DNA from: a virus
IMG/VR virus record: IMGVR_UViG_3300044627_004500
Location: 1-41,335 of that record
Reading direction: 5' to 3' (one strand)
DNA: 41,335 nt
This document shows, one piece after another, positions 32,721 to 39,412 of the stretch. Both the position numbers and the translations under genes were made by a program. Below the pieces are notes generated by a model. It saw nothing but the letters and a program-made list of their open reading frames with translations. It was not told the origin of the DNA and did not search any database. Each line of letters starts with the position of its first letter. Within the stretch, counting starts at the first letter, position 1.

Positions 32721-32734
32721 CCGGACCCGTCCGG
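32721..32734 (-). terminator. Weak hairpin downstream of integrase
   Basis: CCGGA and TCCGG arms with a 4-nt loop (CCCG), starting 14 nt beyond the integrase stop on the minus strand. No T-run follows, so it may only weakly terminate integrase transcription. Confidence 0.3.
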
Positions 32735-32747
32735 GGACGCTACTGGC

Positions 32748-33650
32748 TCACGCAGTGCGAGCCGGCGGCTCGTGGTCATCAGGCTTGAATATTCGCGGCA
32801 TGGCCTGCCACGCCTTGGGGCGATGAGCATCGACCACGCGAGGATCTAGGTAGCTACGCCGAGTGATGCGGTCGGACGAGTGGCCGAGAAATGCCGTGGC
32901 GTCGAAGCCGGCCGCTGCGAGATGCGACGCCGTCGACCGACGCAGAGCGTGGAACTGAACGTCGCGTCCGTCGCCAAGGCCGGCGCGCCTCGTGATGGTC
33001 TTCCAGCGTTTTCGCAGGGCCGTCCCGCTGGCGACCCACCAGAACACCGTCGGACCGTTGTGAGCCGCCACGCGGTCGACCAGGTCGCAGGCCTCGGGCG
33101 ACAGCTCGTAGACACGTTCCTGGCGTCCGCCTTTCCGGACGTGGGCCGGCACGGTGAGCGTCGGCCGTCGCCAGCACATGCGGGGCGTCGACAGGATCGC
33201 GTTTATGCGCTCGCCGGTTTCCAGTGCCACAGCGACGAGCGCCGGGAAGAAAACCGCCGCCGGCACAGGCCCGACCCAGCCGCTCGAATGCCGTGCGGCG
33301 TCGGCGAGCCTGGCCAGCTCGTCCGTCGTGAACGCTCGCGGCATCGCCTGCGGCACCAGCTCGGGCGCGACCGACGGCCGAAGCTTCACGAGGCCGCGGC
33401 CTTGGGCGAGGTTCCACAGGGCCAAGAGCCCTGACCGCTCGCGGGCCACGCTGTTGGGCGAAAGCCGCTGGCCGCGCACTGCGAGGAACTGGCTGACGGT
33501 CAGGTCCTCGAGGTCGTCGAGGAGCGCGGCTCGTCCGAGCCACTTGGAAAACTGCGTGATGGCGTGCCGCAGCAGGCGGACACTTTCGCGCGACCTGCCG
33601 CGCAGGCGGAGCGGCACGTACACGGTGTCGAGAAACGCGTCGAGAGTCAT
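32748..33650 (-). CDS. int: Tyrosine recombinase (phage integrase)
   Basis: A 300-residue protein on the minus strand with AGGAGG upstream of its ATG. An N-terminal SAM-like DNA-binding domain covers ~1-95. The catalytic set is complete: Arg148 in GERINA, Lys173 in the beta-hairpin (RKGG), His234 and Arg237 in HALR, His257 in GHSSD, and Tyr267 in RRSYLD. It inserts the phage genome at a host attachment site. Position between the excisionase-like gene and the repressor is typical. Attachment sites could not be identified from this sequence alone. Confidence 0.9.
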   Translation of the reverse strand: MTLDAFLDTVYVPLRLRGRSRESVRLLRHAITQFSKWLGRAALLDDLEDLTVSQFLAVRGQRLSPNSVARERSGLLALWNLAQGRGLVKLRPSVAPELVPQAMPRAFTTDELARLADAARHSSGWVGPVPAAVFFPALVAVALETGERINAILSTPRMCWRRPTLTVPAHVRKGGRQERVYELSPEACDLVDRVAAHNGPTVFWWVASGTALRKRWKTITRRAGLGDGRDVQFHALRRSTASHLAAAGFDATAFLGHSSDRITRRSYLDPRVVDAHRPKAWQAMPRIFKPDDHEPPARTA

Positions 33651-33873
33651 GGTGCGTGATCCTCCTACTCAGGGATAGGTCACGCGTCCGGGCGGGTGTG
33701 CTCCGTCCGTGGAAGGGAGTCCGGTCGTGCGGTCTGTGCGGGTCGGCCGGTTTTGCGGGGTTTCATCCTGTCCCCGCCACTTTCAAACGTTGCAATCCCG
33801 ACGGGATCGCAACCCTGTCCCCGGTAGACCCACTGCAACCATCGGGACCTACGCCAAGGAAGGCAAAGCGCTG
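33651..33873. promoter_or_regulatory. Divergent integrase/repressor control region
   Basis: A 223-bp gap between the divergently read integrase and repressor. It holds a near-perfect 23-bp palindrome at 33790-33812 (TTGCAATCCCG, A, CGGGATCGCAA; one mismatch) and a 10-bp direct repeat CCTGTCCCCG at 33767-33776 and 33814-33823. The half-site GGGATCGCAAC also occurs at 32709-32719 beyond the integrase. It is a likely site for repressor or integrase binding, possibly including attP. Confidence 0.55.
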
Positions 33874-34134
33874 ATGGGAGTGTCCGCAAAAAAGCCGAAG
33901 CGCACCGGTCGGCCACGCACCATGTCCTACGGGCCGTTTGGGCAGCGGCTCGCCGCCAAACTGTCCGATCGCGGCTGGACGAGGAAGACGCTGGAGGAGA
34001 AGACCGGCGTCAACGAAAAGTCGATCTGGCGATGGATGGCCGGCAAGAACCGGCCAGACCCTGACGGCGTGGCCGCTATCGCCAAGGTGCTAGCGTGCTC
34101 CCCCAGCTGGCTGCTGTGGGGCAAAGCTGCCTAA
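33874..34134 (+). CDS. Cro/CI-type HTH repressor
   Basis: An 86-residue protein from ATG 33874 (AAGGAAGG upstream); an in-frame ORF extends further upstream, but the palindromic control region argues against that start. After a basic N-terminus (KKPKRTGRPRTM), residues 27-80 form an HTH_3 domain: FGQRLAAKLSDRGWTRKTLE, then EKTGVNEKSIWRWMAGKNRP, then VAAIAKVLACSPSWLLWG. This is the classic XRE fold. There is no C-terminal dimerisation/autocleavage domain, so it may be a Cro-like protein or a minimal repressor. It probably acts at the neighbouring palindromes. Confidence 0.8.
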   Translation: MGVSAKKPKRTGRPRTMSYGPFGQRLAAKLSDRGWTRKTLEEKTGVNEKSIWRWMAGKNRPDPDGVAAIAKVLACSPSWLLWGKAA

Positions 34135-34154
34135 AAAGGCCCTGTTCGCACATC

Positions 34155-34184
34155 TGAGATAAGTCCTCTTGACGACTTATCTCA
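34155..34184. promoter_or_regulatory. Operator-like inverted repeat over a -35-like box
   Basis: TGAGATAAGTC (34155-34165) and GACTTATCTCA (34174-34184) are perfect 11-bp inverted repeats around an 8-nt spacer. TTGACG (34169-34174), a good -35 box, lies in the spacer; no clear -10 is seen 17 nt later (GATTCG). It lies 21 bp after the repressor stop and before the early genes, where an early-promoter operator is expected. A hairpin terminator for the repressor is the alternative. Confidence 0.6.
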
Positions 34185-34261
34185 CTTCTGCGATTCGTAT
34201 CCCCCGTCACGCCACGACGGCGTGCGGCGGAGGGATACGCCAATGCCGACCGGTGTTGCCG

Positions 34262-34567
34262 ATGGGCCGCGGATTCGCGCACGTCACGGATACGCAGCTC
34301 CTCGAGTGGGCGGCGGATATGCCCTTGGAGCGCATCGCCGCAATCACGGCGTCGACTACCTCGTTGATCTTGCGCCGGCTACGGGCGCTCGGCTGGACGG
34401 ACCCTCGGCCAGGACCAACGGACCCGGACGAGGCGACCATACGCCAGCGGTCGTTGGAAGTGCAGTCGCGCTGGTCCGAGCAGGAGCGACGCAGGAGAGC
34501 CGGGCTGCGGCGAGCGAACGTAACCGTCGTACGCGCATCCGATCTCGGGCTTGCCAGCTTCTGGTGA
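34262..34567 (+). CDS. Early HTH-like hypothetical protein
   Basis: A 101-residue protein; start at ATG 34262 by domain position, with no good ribosome site. Residues 8-45 (DTQLLEWAADMPLERIAAIT, then STTSLILRRLRALGW) look like a homeodomain-like HTH for DNA binding. The rest is a basic, charged helix (SRWSEQERRRRAGLRRAN). It is the first gene after the operator, so it may be an early regulator. It overlaps the next gene in GTGA. Confidence 0.5.
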   Translation: MGRGFAHVTDTQLLEWAADMPLERIAAITASTTSLILRRLRALGWTDPRPGPTDPDEATIRQRSLEVQSRWSEQERRRRAGLRRANVTVVRASDLGLASFW

Positions 34568-34917
34568 GGTGGCTGCACCGCGTCGCTCGCTGCCACGCGC
34601 ATCTGTGCGCCATTGTGCGGCTGTACGGCGATCCATCGAAGGCCGGCGGACAGTCAAACGCCGGCGAGACGTACCAGGCCCGCGCGGCTCGCGGCGACCG
34701 GACGCTGCTCTACGACGCGCTGACGGTGACGATCGACGAGCTGATCGAGGTCCGCGACGAGATCGGCGCGACCATGGACGCGGCCGAGCCGACGACGGCC
34801 GCGCCGGGCACGCAAGACAAGGTCGAGGAGATGTGTCGCCGCGCCGAGCGTGGCGAGAGCCTCTTCGTCGATGGCGATACGCAAGGACGCGAGGTCGGCG
34901 ACGGATCGCTGGCCTGA
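34564..34917 (+). CDS. Early hypothetical protein
   Basis: A 117-residue protein taken from GTG 34564, which overlaps the previous stop. The first ~20 residues are basic and Cys/His-rich (RWLHRVARCHAHLCAIVRLY). The middle is helical (LLYDALTVTIDELIEVRDEIGATMDAAEP) and the end acidic. No family was recognised. A 38-codon ORF starting inside it (34871-34987) overlaps the csrA start but lacks a ribosome site. Confidence 0.45.
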   Translation: MRWLHRVARCHAHLCAIVRLYGDPSKAGGQSNAGETYQARAARGDRTLLYDALTVTIDELIEVRDEIGATMDAAEPTTAAPGTQDKVEEMCRRAERGESLFVDGDTQGREVGDGSLA

Positions 34918-34980
34918 TCACGGATGGTTTTTTGCGGTCGGTCGTGACGGAGTGCGGCCGGCCGCGCTAAGGAGGGCTAC

Positions 34981-35190
34981 GTGCTAGTGCTCACGCGAGC
35001 GGAGGGCGAGCGTGTCGTCGTGCCGCATGCACGGATGGAAATCGTGGTGCAGGAGATCCGCGGCAACGTCGTCCGCCTGGCGTTTCGAGCGCCACAGCGT
35101 GTCGACATCTTCCGCGGCGAGGTGTTCGACAGGATCGCGATGGATCAGTGGGACGAGGACGAACCAACTCAAGAGGAGGACGTGAAGTGA
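34981..35190 (+). CDS. csrA: CsrA-family RNA-binding regulator
   Basis: A 69-residue protein from GTG 34981 with AAGGAGG 6 nt upstream. The N-terminus MLVLTRAEGERVVV and the later VRLAFRAPQRVDIFRGEVFD match CsrA beta strands 1 and 5. The two RNA-contact regions are present, Leu4/Arg6 and Arg45 (equal to the conserved Arg44). The acidic tail (DQWDEDEPTQEED) is longer than usual. CsrA dimers bind GGA in 5' leaders and usually block translation or change mRNA stability; a phage copy could redirect host carbon metabolism or motility, or tune phage mRNAs. Its own leader contains an AGGAGG. Confidence 0.85.
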   Translation: MLVLTRAEGERVVVPHARMEIVVQEIRGNVVRLAFRAPQRVDIFRGEVFDRIAMDQWDEDEPTQEEDVK

Positions 35191-36113
35191 AGATCGTGAA
35201 AGGCAAGCAGGCTGCACCGGTGCGGTGCGTGCTCTACGGCGTCGAGGGCATCGGTAAGACGACGCTGGCGGCGCAGTTTCCGACGCCGCTGTTTCTCGAC
35301 ACCGAGGACGGCACCAAGCAGCTCGAGGTCGACCGTGTCGCGTGCCAGGACTGGCCGAGCCTGCGGGGCGCGGTGGCCGAGCTGGCCGTCGAGAAGCACG
35401 GCTACCAGACGATCGTCATCGACTCGATCGACTGGGCGGAGCGGGCGCTAGTCGAGTTCGTCTGCAAGCAGGACGGCAAGAAGTCCATTGAGGACTACGG
35501 CTTCGGCAAGGGCTACACGGTCGTGGCCGAGCATATGGGTCGGTTTGTCGAGGGCCTCGACAACCTGCACCGCGCCGGCCTGCACGTGCTGCTCGTGGCC
35601 CACGCCAAGGTGCAACGGACGAGCCCGCCAGACCAGACGGACGGCTACGACCGGTACGAGCTGCGGCTGTCGAAGCAGGTCAGCCCGATCGTCAAGGAAT
35701 GGGCGGACGCATTGTTATTCGCCAACTACCGCATGCGGCTCATCGAGGGCAGCGACGGGAAGCGCAAGGCGATCGGCGGCAAGGACCGCGTCGTCTACGC
35801 CGAGCGTGCTGCGGCCTACGACGCCAAGAACCGGTACGGGCTGGGCGAAGAGCTGCCCATGACCATCGAGGCTCTGGCCCCGCTGTTCACCGGCACGGGT
35901 GCCAGGCCGGTCGACACCGAGCTGTACGACCAGGTGGTGCGGTACATCGCCGAGGCCAAGAGCGTGCGGACGCTCGGCAAGATCGGCGACCGCATCGACG
36001 CACTGCTCTCGGACGGCCAGCTGACGGCCGAGCAGGGCGAGGCGTTGACAGTACTGGTCAAGGAGCGGCACGACGCGATCGAGCCGCAGGAGGTGACCGA
36101 TGGCGTGGCATGA
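35187..36113 (+). CDS. Sak4-like RecA-fold ATPase (phage recombination/nucleotide-binding)
   Basis: A 308-residue protein from GTG 35187, overlapping the csrA stop, with GAGGAGG upstream. Walker A is GVEGIGKTT at residues 18-26; Walker B is TIVIDSIDW with Asp79. The pattern (FLDTEDGTKQLEVDR, GLHVLLVAHAKVQRT, DRYELRLSKQVSPIVKEWAD) is that of phage AAA_24/Sak4 proteins, RecA-like single-strand annealing or loading factors. The SSB-like gene two genes down, a usual Sak4 partner, supports this. Confidence 0.8.
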   Translation: MKIVKGKQAAPVRCVLYGVEGIGKTTLAAQFPTPLFLDTEDGTKQLEVDRVACQDWPSLRGAVAELAVEKHGYQTIVIDSIDWAERALVEFVCKQDGKKSIEDYGFGKGYTVVAEHMGRFVEGLDNLHRAGLHVLLVAHAKVQRTSPPDQTDGYDRYELRLSKQVSPIVKEWADALLFANYRMRLIEGSDGKRKAIGGKDRVVYAERAAAYDAKNRYGLGEELPMTIEALAPLFTGTGARPVDTELYDQVVRYIAEAKSVRTLGKIGDRIDALLSDGQLTAEQGEALTVLVKERHDAIEPQEVTDGVA

Positions 36114-36297
36114 CGTGCCGCCGTGGACCGCCAAGCGGGCCGAGTCGGAGGAGCTGATGCAGCAGGTAGCCGAGGTGGTGCGTCGGTGGCACGTCCGCCG
36201 CATCTCGGGCACGAAGGCTGTGGATCAGGTGCGCGAGCTGCTGGAGCCGCTGCGCGTGAGGGTGGGCCAGGCACACGAACCGGAGATCAAGTCATGA
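36100..36297 (+). CDS. Small helical protein between Sak4 and SSB-like genes
   Basis: A 65-residue protein overlapping the Sak4-like gene by 14 nt and the next by 4 nt. It reads MAWHDVPPWTAKRAESEELM, then QVAEVVRRWHVRRISG, then VRELLEPLRVRVGQAHEP, probably two helices. No family was recognised. The coupling with recombination genes suggests an accessory role in that complex. Confidence 0.5.
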   Translation: MAWHDVPPWTAKRAESEELMQQVAEVVRRWHVRRISGTKAVDQVRELLEPLRVRVGQAHEPEIKS

Positions 36298-36809
36298 ATT
36301 TTGACGCGTGGTGGAACTGGGACGAGGAGCCACGAGCCGCCGTGGACCACGGGCACACGCAGAAGGTGCCGACGGGTCGGCACACGGGCGACATCGTCAA
36401 GGCCGAGATCAAGGACCTCAAGTTCAAGATCGCGGACGACAACCCGACGGGTACGTCGCTCGTCGTGACGTGGAGCAGGTCCGGGTACTACCCGGTCGAG
36501 GCCATCGTCAACCTGCGGTGGCGTGGCCTGCTCGAGGCGGTGTGCCGGTCGGCTGGCGTGTCGCCACCAAAGCGTGGCGAGGACTGGGACGAGCAGTCGC
36601 TGGTCGGGCGAGTTGCCACCGTGGACATCGAGAACAAGGTGGCGCAGGCCACGGGTACAGAGTACCAGCGGATCACGCGGTGGCATGCGTCGCCGCAGAA
36701 GCCGCTGCCGGCCGAGTCGAAGCCGAAGCGGGCGCCGGCCCGGACGCCGGCTGCCAAGACGCATGCGGAGTTCCAGGAGCGGGCCGATGCCGACGACATC
36801 CCTTTTTGA
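36294..36809 (+). CDS. Single-stranded DNA-binding-like protein with SSB tail
   Basis: A 171-residue protein from ATG 36294 (ATGA overlap). Residues ~25-125 are beta-rich (GRHTGDIVKAEIKDLKFKI, TSLVVTWSRSGYYPVEAIVNL, SLVGRVATVDIENK), compatible with an OB-type fold or DUF669-like recombination protein. It then has a Pro/Lys-rich linker and ends DADDIPF, which matches the conserved acidic tip (DDIPF) by which SSB recruits partners. Next to Sak4, this is best explained as the phage's own ssDNA-binding protein. The exact fold is unproven. Confidence 0.65.
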   Translation: MNFDAWWNWDEEPRAAVDHGHTQKVPTGRHTGDIVKAEIKDLKFKIADDNPTGTSLVVTWSRSGYYPVEAIVNLRWRGLLEAVCRSAGVSPPKRGEDWDEQSLVGRVATVDIENKVAQATGTEYQRITRWHASPQKPLPAESKPKRAPARTPAAKTHAEFQERADADDIPF

Positions 36810-37008
36810 CGACGACCGCACCATCCAGTTCTACGGCGGTCCGTGGGACGGGATGCCGTACACGCCGAGGCGTGGCGAGCAGTACCCGGCCAGGCTGGAC
36901 ATGCCGTGGAGCGGGCAGCTGCACCACTACCGACTCGTGCAGCACGGCGGCGTCGTGCAGCTCTTGTACATGGGCAAGGCATTACCAGACGGAGCACGCA
37001 TTGCATGA
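36787..37008 (+). CDS. Small beta-rich early protein
   Basis: A 73-residue protein from ATG 36787, overlapping the SSB-like gene by 23 nt. It reads MPTTSLFDDDRTIQFYGGPW, then DGMPYTPRRGEQYPARLDMP, then HYRLVQHGGVVQLLYMGKAL. FYGGPWDGM is a recurrent opening of small phage proteins of unknown function. No catalytic residues are visible. It overlaps the next gene in ATGA. Confidence 0.55.
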   Translation: MPTTSLFDDDRTIQFYGGPWDGMPYTPRRGEQYPARLDMPWSGQLHHYRLVQHGGVVQLLYMGKALPDGARIA

Positions 37009-37256
37009 CGGTCTACAAGGGATGGCGTGCGGATCGCGTGACCAGCGACGGCGTGTTCGTCAGCACCTACTCCGGGAGGGTGTCCGAGTGCGGTCAGTGG
37101 GTCGAGTGCGGCGAGACCAGGCACCGGATCTCTCCGCAGTGGCACGCACGTGCCGTCGACGCCGAGGCCTCGATGGCCGGCGAGATCGAGGAGATCGGCC
37201 GGAGGCTGCTCGAGCAGGCGGCCAAGTTGCGAGAGGCGGCGGAGGTGGTGGCGTGA
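37005..37256 (+). CDS. Early hypothetical protein with coiled-coil end
   Basis: An 83-residue protein. The N-terminal half is beta-like with two Cys residues (SECGQWVECGETRHRISP); the second half is a coiled helix (AEASMAGEIEEIGRRLLEQA, AKLREAAEVVA). No family was recognised. It overlaps both neighbours. Confidence 0.5.
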   Translation: MTVYKGWRADRVTSDGVFVSTYSGRVSECGQWVECGETRHRISPQWHARAVDAEASMAGEIEEIGRRLLEQAAKLREAAEVVA

Positions 37257-37558
37257 GCGACTACTACCGCGAGCCCGAGGCCGTGCTGCCGCTGTTCGCG
37301 GCGGCCAGGCGGATGGATCCGCCAACGTCGCACAAGGCCGCCCAGCGTGCGCCGGTGGCCGGTCACCGTCGCCTGGTGCTCGAGGCCTTGGCGGCCGGGC
37401 CGGCTGGGCAGACGGAGATCGCACAGCGGGCCGGCATCACGGTGGCCGCGGTGTCCAAGCGGCTGCCCGAGCTGCGGCGTGCTGGGCTCATCGAGAAGAC
37501 GGGGCGCGAGGTGGCGTATGGGGAGTGTGAATATCGGTTGAGGCCGGCGTCGCGTTGA
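37253..37558 (+). CDS. Winged-helix DNA-binding protein
   Basis: A 101-residue protein from GTG 37253 (GTGA overlap). After an N-terminal segment with ARRMDPPTSHKAAQ, a winged helix follows: RLVLEALAAGPAGQTEIAQR, then AGITVAAVSKRLPELRRAGL, then a wing IEKTGREVAYGECEYRL. It resembles MarR/ArsR-like regulators and the small HTH proteins that sit next to phage replication genes. Probably controls early transcription or binds the origin. Confidence 0.65.
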   Translation: MSDYYREPEAVLPLFAAARRMDPPTSHKAAQRAPVAGHRRLVLEALAAGPAGQTEIAQRAGITVAAVSKRLPELRRAGLIEKTGREVAYGECEYRLRPASR

Positions 37559-37608
37559 CGTGCGGCGAGGTCGGGTAAATGTAACTGACGAAGTAAAGGA
37601 GCCGATGA

Positions 37609-38460
37609 ATGTCAACAGCAGCAACACAACAGCACGAAACCTTTATGACAACCATGACGCCTGAAGAGTGGGCTTCAGTGCCAGACAATCCAAGGCAACG
37701 AGACACAGAGTGCAGGGCGGCGAAAGCAAGGCACCTAAATACTCTTGAAGCGGCCCACACGCTTGTCCATATGGCGGAATGGGGGGCTGGCAGATGCAAG
37801 CTTGAGGGCCACACACGTGCCCTCAAGTGGATGCAGTCTCCTGAAACCGCCCCGGAGTCTATTGATGTTCGAGTGTACGTCGTTGACTCCATAGAAGAGG
37901 CAAAGCGGTTATATGGGCACTTCAACAGCAAAGAAGAGGGCGAGCGATCGAATGACCGTCTTTTCGGAGCGTTGAGGGAAAACGAAATCACTCCAGTTAG
38001 CGATTTCGTTCGCAAGGCCAAGTTCAGTAATGCCGTAAGCATGGCCCACGCGTTCTACGTAGAGCATTCGCGACACAAACCGTTGTCGGTGTACGAAAAG
38101 GTGGCGTTTTTTCGTGAAGAAATAGTCCTGCTCGACAGAATTGCTGGCGCTAGCAAGCGAATGATCGGCCCAGTTGTCTGCTGTTTTCTGATGGCAGCAC
38201 ATAAGCACGGGCCAGCCGTAATGGACTTCTTTCAGCGTTACATCCTTGACGGTGGGGCAAAAGACGGCCGCAGGAAGGATTGCGTGCAGTTGTTTAGCGA
38301 CGTGATGGCGGACGTTCGTTCTGGAGGTTTTTGCGACTGGGCGACGCAAGAGAAGTCAGTGGCGAAAGGGCTCTGGTGCATTGACCGGTGGCTATCTGCA
38401 CCTACCGCAATGCTTACACGGGTCAACGAGTGCGACCCGTGGTCGTACCGAGACAAGTAA
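37609..38460 (+). CDS. ParB/Srx-like domain protein on a lower-GC island
   Basis: A 283-residue protein from ATG 37609 (AAAGGAG upstream; ATG 37605 is out of frame). Residues ~60-125 (GAGRCKLEGHTRALKWM, IDVRVYVVDSIEEAKRLYGH, FNSKEEGERSND) recall the ParB/sulfiredoxin fold, where the KLEGHTR-like motif lies at the nucleotide site. The C-terminal ~150 residues are helical (YEKVAFFREEIVLLDRIAG). Its GC content is visibly lower than its neighbours and it has its own ribosome site, so it looks like a recently gained gene. Function unknown; a nuclease or superinfection role is possible. Confidence 0.55.
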   Translation: MSTAATQQHETFMTTMTPEEWASVPDNPRQRDTECRAAKARHLNTLEAAHTLVHMAEWGAGRCKLEGHTRALKWMQSPETAPESIDVRVYVVDSIEEAKRLYGHFNSKEEGERSNDRLFGALRENEITPVSDFVRKAKFSNAVSMAHAFYVEHSRHKPLSVYEKVAFFREEIVLLDRIAGASKRMIGPVVCCFLMAAHKHGPAVMDFFQRYILDGGAKDGRRKDCVQLFSDVMADVRSGGFCDWATQEKSVAKGLWCIDRWLSAPTAMLTRVNECDPWSYRDK

Positions 38461-38530
38461 ATCGCGCCGCCCTCGTGATAGGCACGGCGCCGCTTCGACG
38501 CGGCTGGGCGGAATAGAAAGGAGGCCACGG

Positions 38531-39367
38531 ATGGCCGGTGAATGGATCGCCTACGACCTCGCCCTGCCGGCCAAACCGGAGGTGCAGGAGCTGATCGACG
38601 AGACCGGCCACCCGGTCGAGGTCGTCGTATTCCGCCTCCTGCAGTTGTGGGGCTGGGCCTCGATGCACTGCCACGACGGCGTGGCTCGGATGACGCTGCC
38701 ACGCCTTGTCAGGACGTGCGGCGGTGACGATGCCTTCTGGCGTGCCGTGGCGGCCGTCGGGTGGCTGGAGATCGACGAGACGGCCGCTACCGTCGCTGTC
38801 CCCGGATGGGACCGCCGGTTCAGCCAGGCGGCCAAGTCGAGAGCCCAGCAAGCCGACCGGGCACGGTCGTACGAGGACCGCAATCCGGCCCGAAAACGCC
38901 CCATCGGACCTTCCGATGCGCGCGCATCGGACGTTCCGGCGCTCGCGCATCGCAGAGGAGAGGAGAGGAGAGAAGAAGTTCCTCCTCCTCCGCGCGAGGC
39001 TGCGCAGACCGAGGACGGCTGGCAGCGGCTGCGGACGGCCTGGAACGCCGGCCCGGGACGTCCGTGGAAGCACCCGCAGCCCCCGGACGGCCTTGAGGAG
39101 CGGCTGGTGGAGCCAGGGTGGCTGGACGAGGCCGTCCAGGCCATCGCCCACCTGCCCAAGTGTCGATTTTTTAAAACCCCACCCACACTTGTGCAGCTCT
39201 GCGGCAGTGGCTTTGTCCGCCGGGTGCTGGGCGGCCAGTACGACGACGCCAGGCCCGAGCGTGGAGCGGCCGGTGAGCAGCCCAAGCGGCAGCTCGACCC
39301 GGAGTTCTCAGCCGCCGTGCGTCGCACCGAGGCCGCGCTGGCCGCCAAACGCCGGGAGGCCTCGTGA
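38531..39367 (+). CDS. Replication initiation/primosome-like protein
   Basis: A 278-residue protein from ATG 38531 behind AAAGGAGG. Residues 1-110 resemble the winged-helix N-terminus of phage replication proteins (MAGEWIAYDLALPAKPEVQE, VVFRLLQLWGWASMHCHDGV, VGWLEIDETAATVAVPGW). An Arg/Pro/Ser linker follows (RKRPIGPSDARASDVP), then a C-terminal region (WQRLRTAWNAGPGRPWKHPQ, LVQLCGSGFVRRVLGGQY) like the helicase-loader side of DnaD-type proteins. Location in the early block fits. Inference from layout and pattern. Confidence 0.6.
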   Translation: MAGEWIAYDLALPAKPEVQELIDETGHPVEVVVFRLLQLWGWASMHCHDGVARMTLPRLVRTCGGDDAFWRAVAAVGWLEIDETAATVAVPGWDRRFSQAAKSRAQQADRARSYEDRNPARKRPIGPSDARASDVPALAHRRGEERREEVPPPPREAAQTEDGWQRLRTAWNAGPGRPWKHPQPPDGLEERLVEPGWLDEAVQAIAHLPKCRFFKTPPTLVQLCGSGFVRRVLGGQYDDARPERGAAGEQPKRQLDPEFSAAVRRTEAALAAKRREAS

Positions 39368-39373
39368 CCACAG

Positions 39374-39406
39374 CCCCGCTCGACGACCGCCGGCCGCCGG
39401 TACGGT
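39374..39406 (+). promoter_or_regulatory. Candidate promoter for a leaderless transcript, copy F
   Basis: CCCCGCTC from 39374, TACGGT at 39401-39406, then CAGGGC and the ATG at 39413. The 27-nt spacing and 6-nt gap to ATG match the other copies. The element overlaps the final codons of the preceding gene only slightly. Confidence 0.45.
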
Positions 39407-39412
39407 CAGGGC

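Noticed and set aside
34871-34987. 38-codon ORF MAIRKDARSATD-like ahead of csrA
   Set aside because: No ribosome site and it overlaps the csrA start and the preceding gene; too little evidence.
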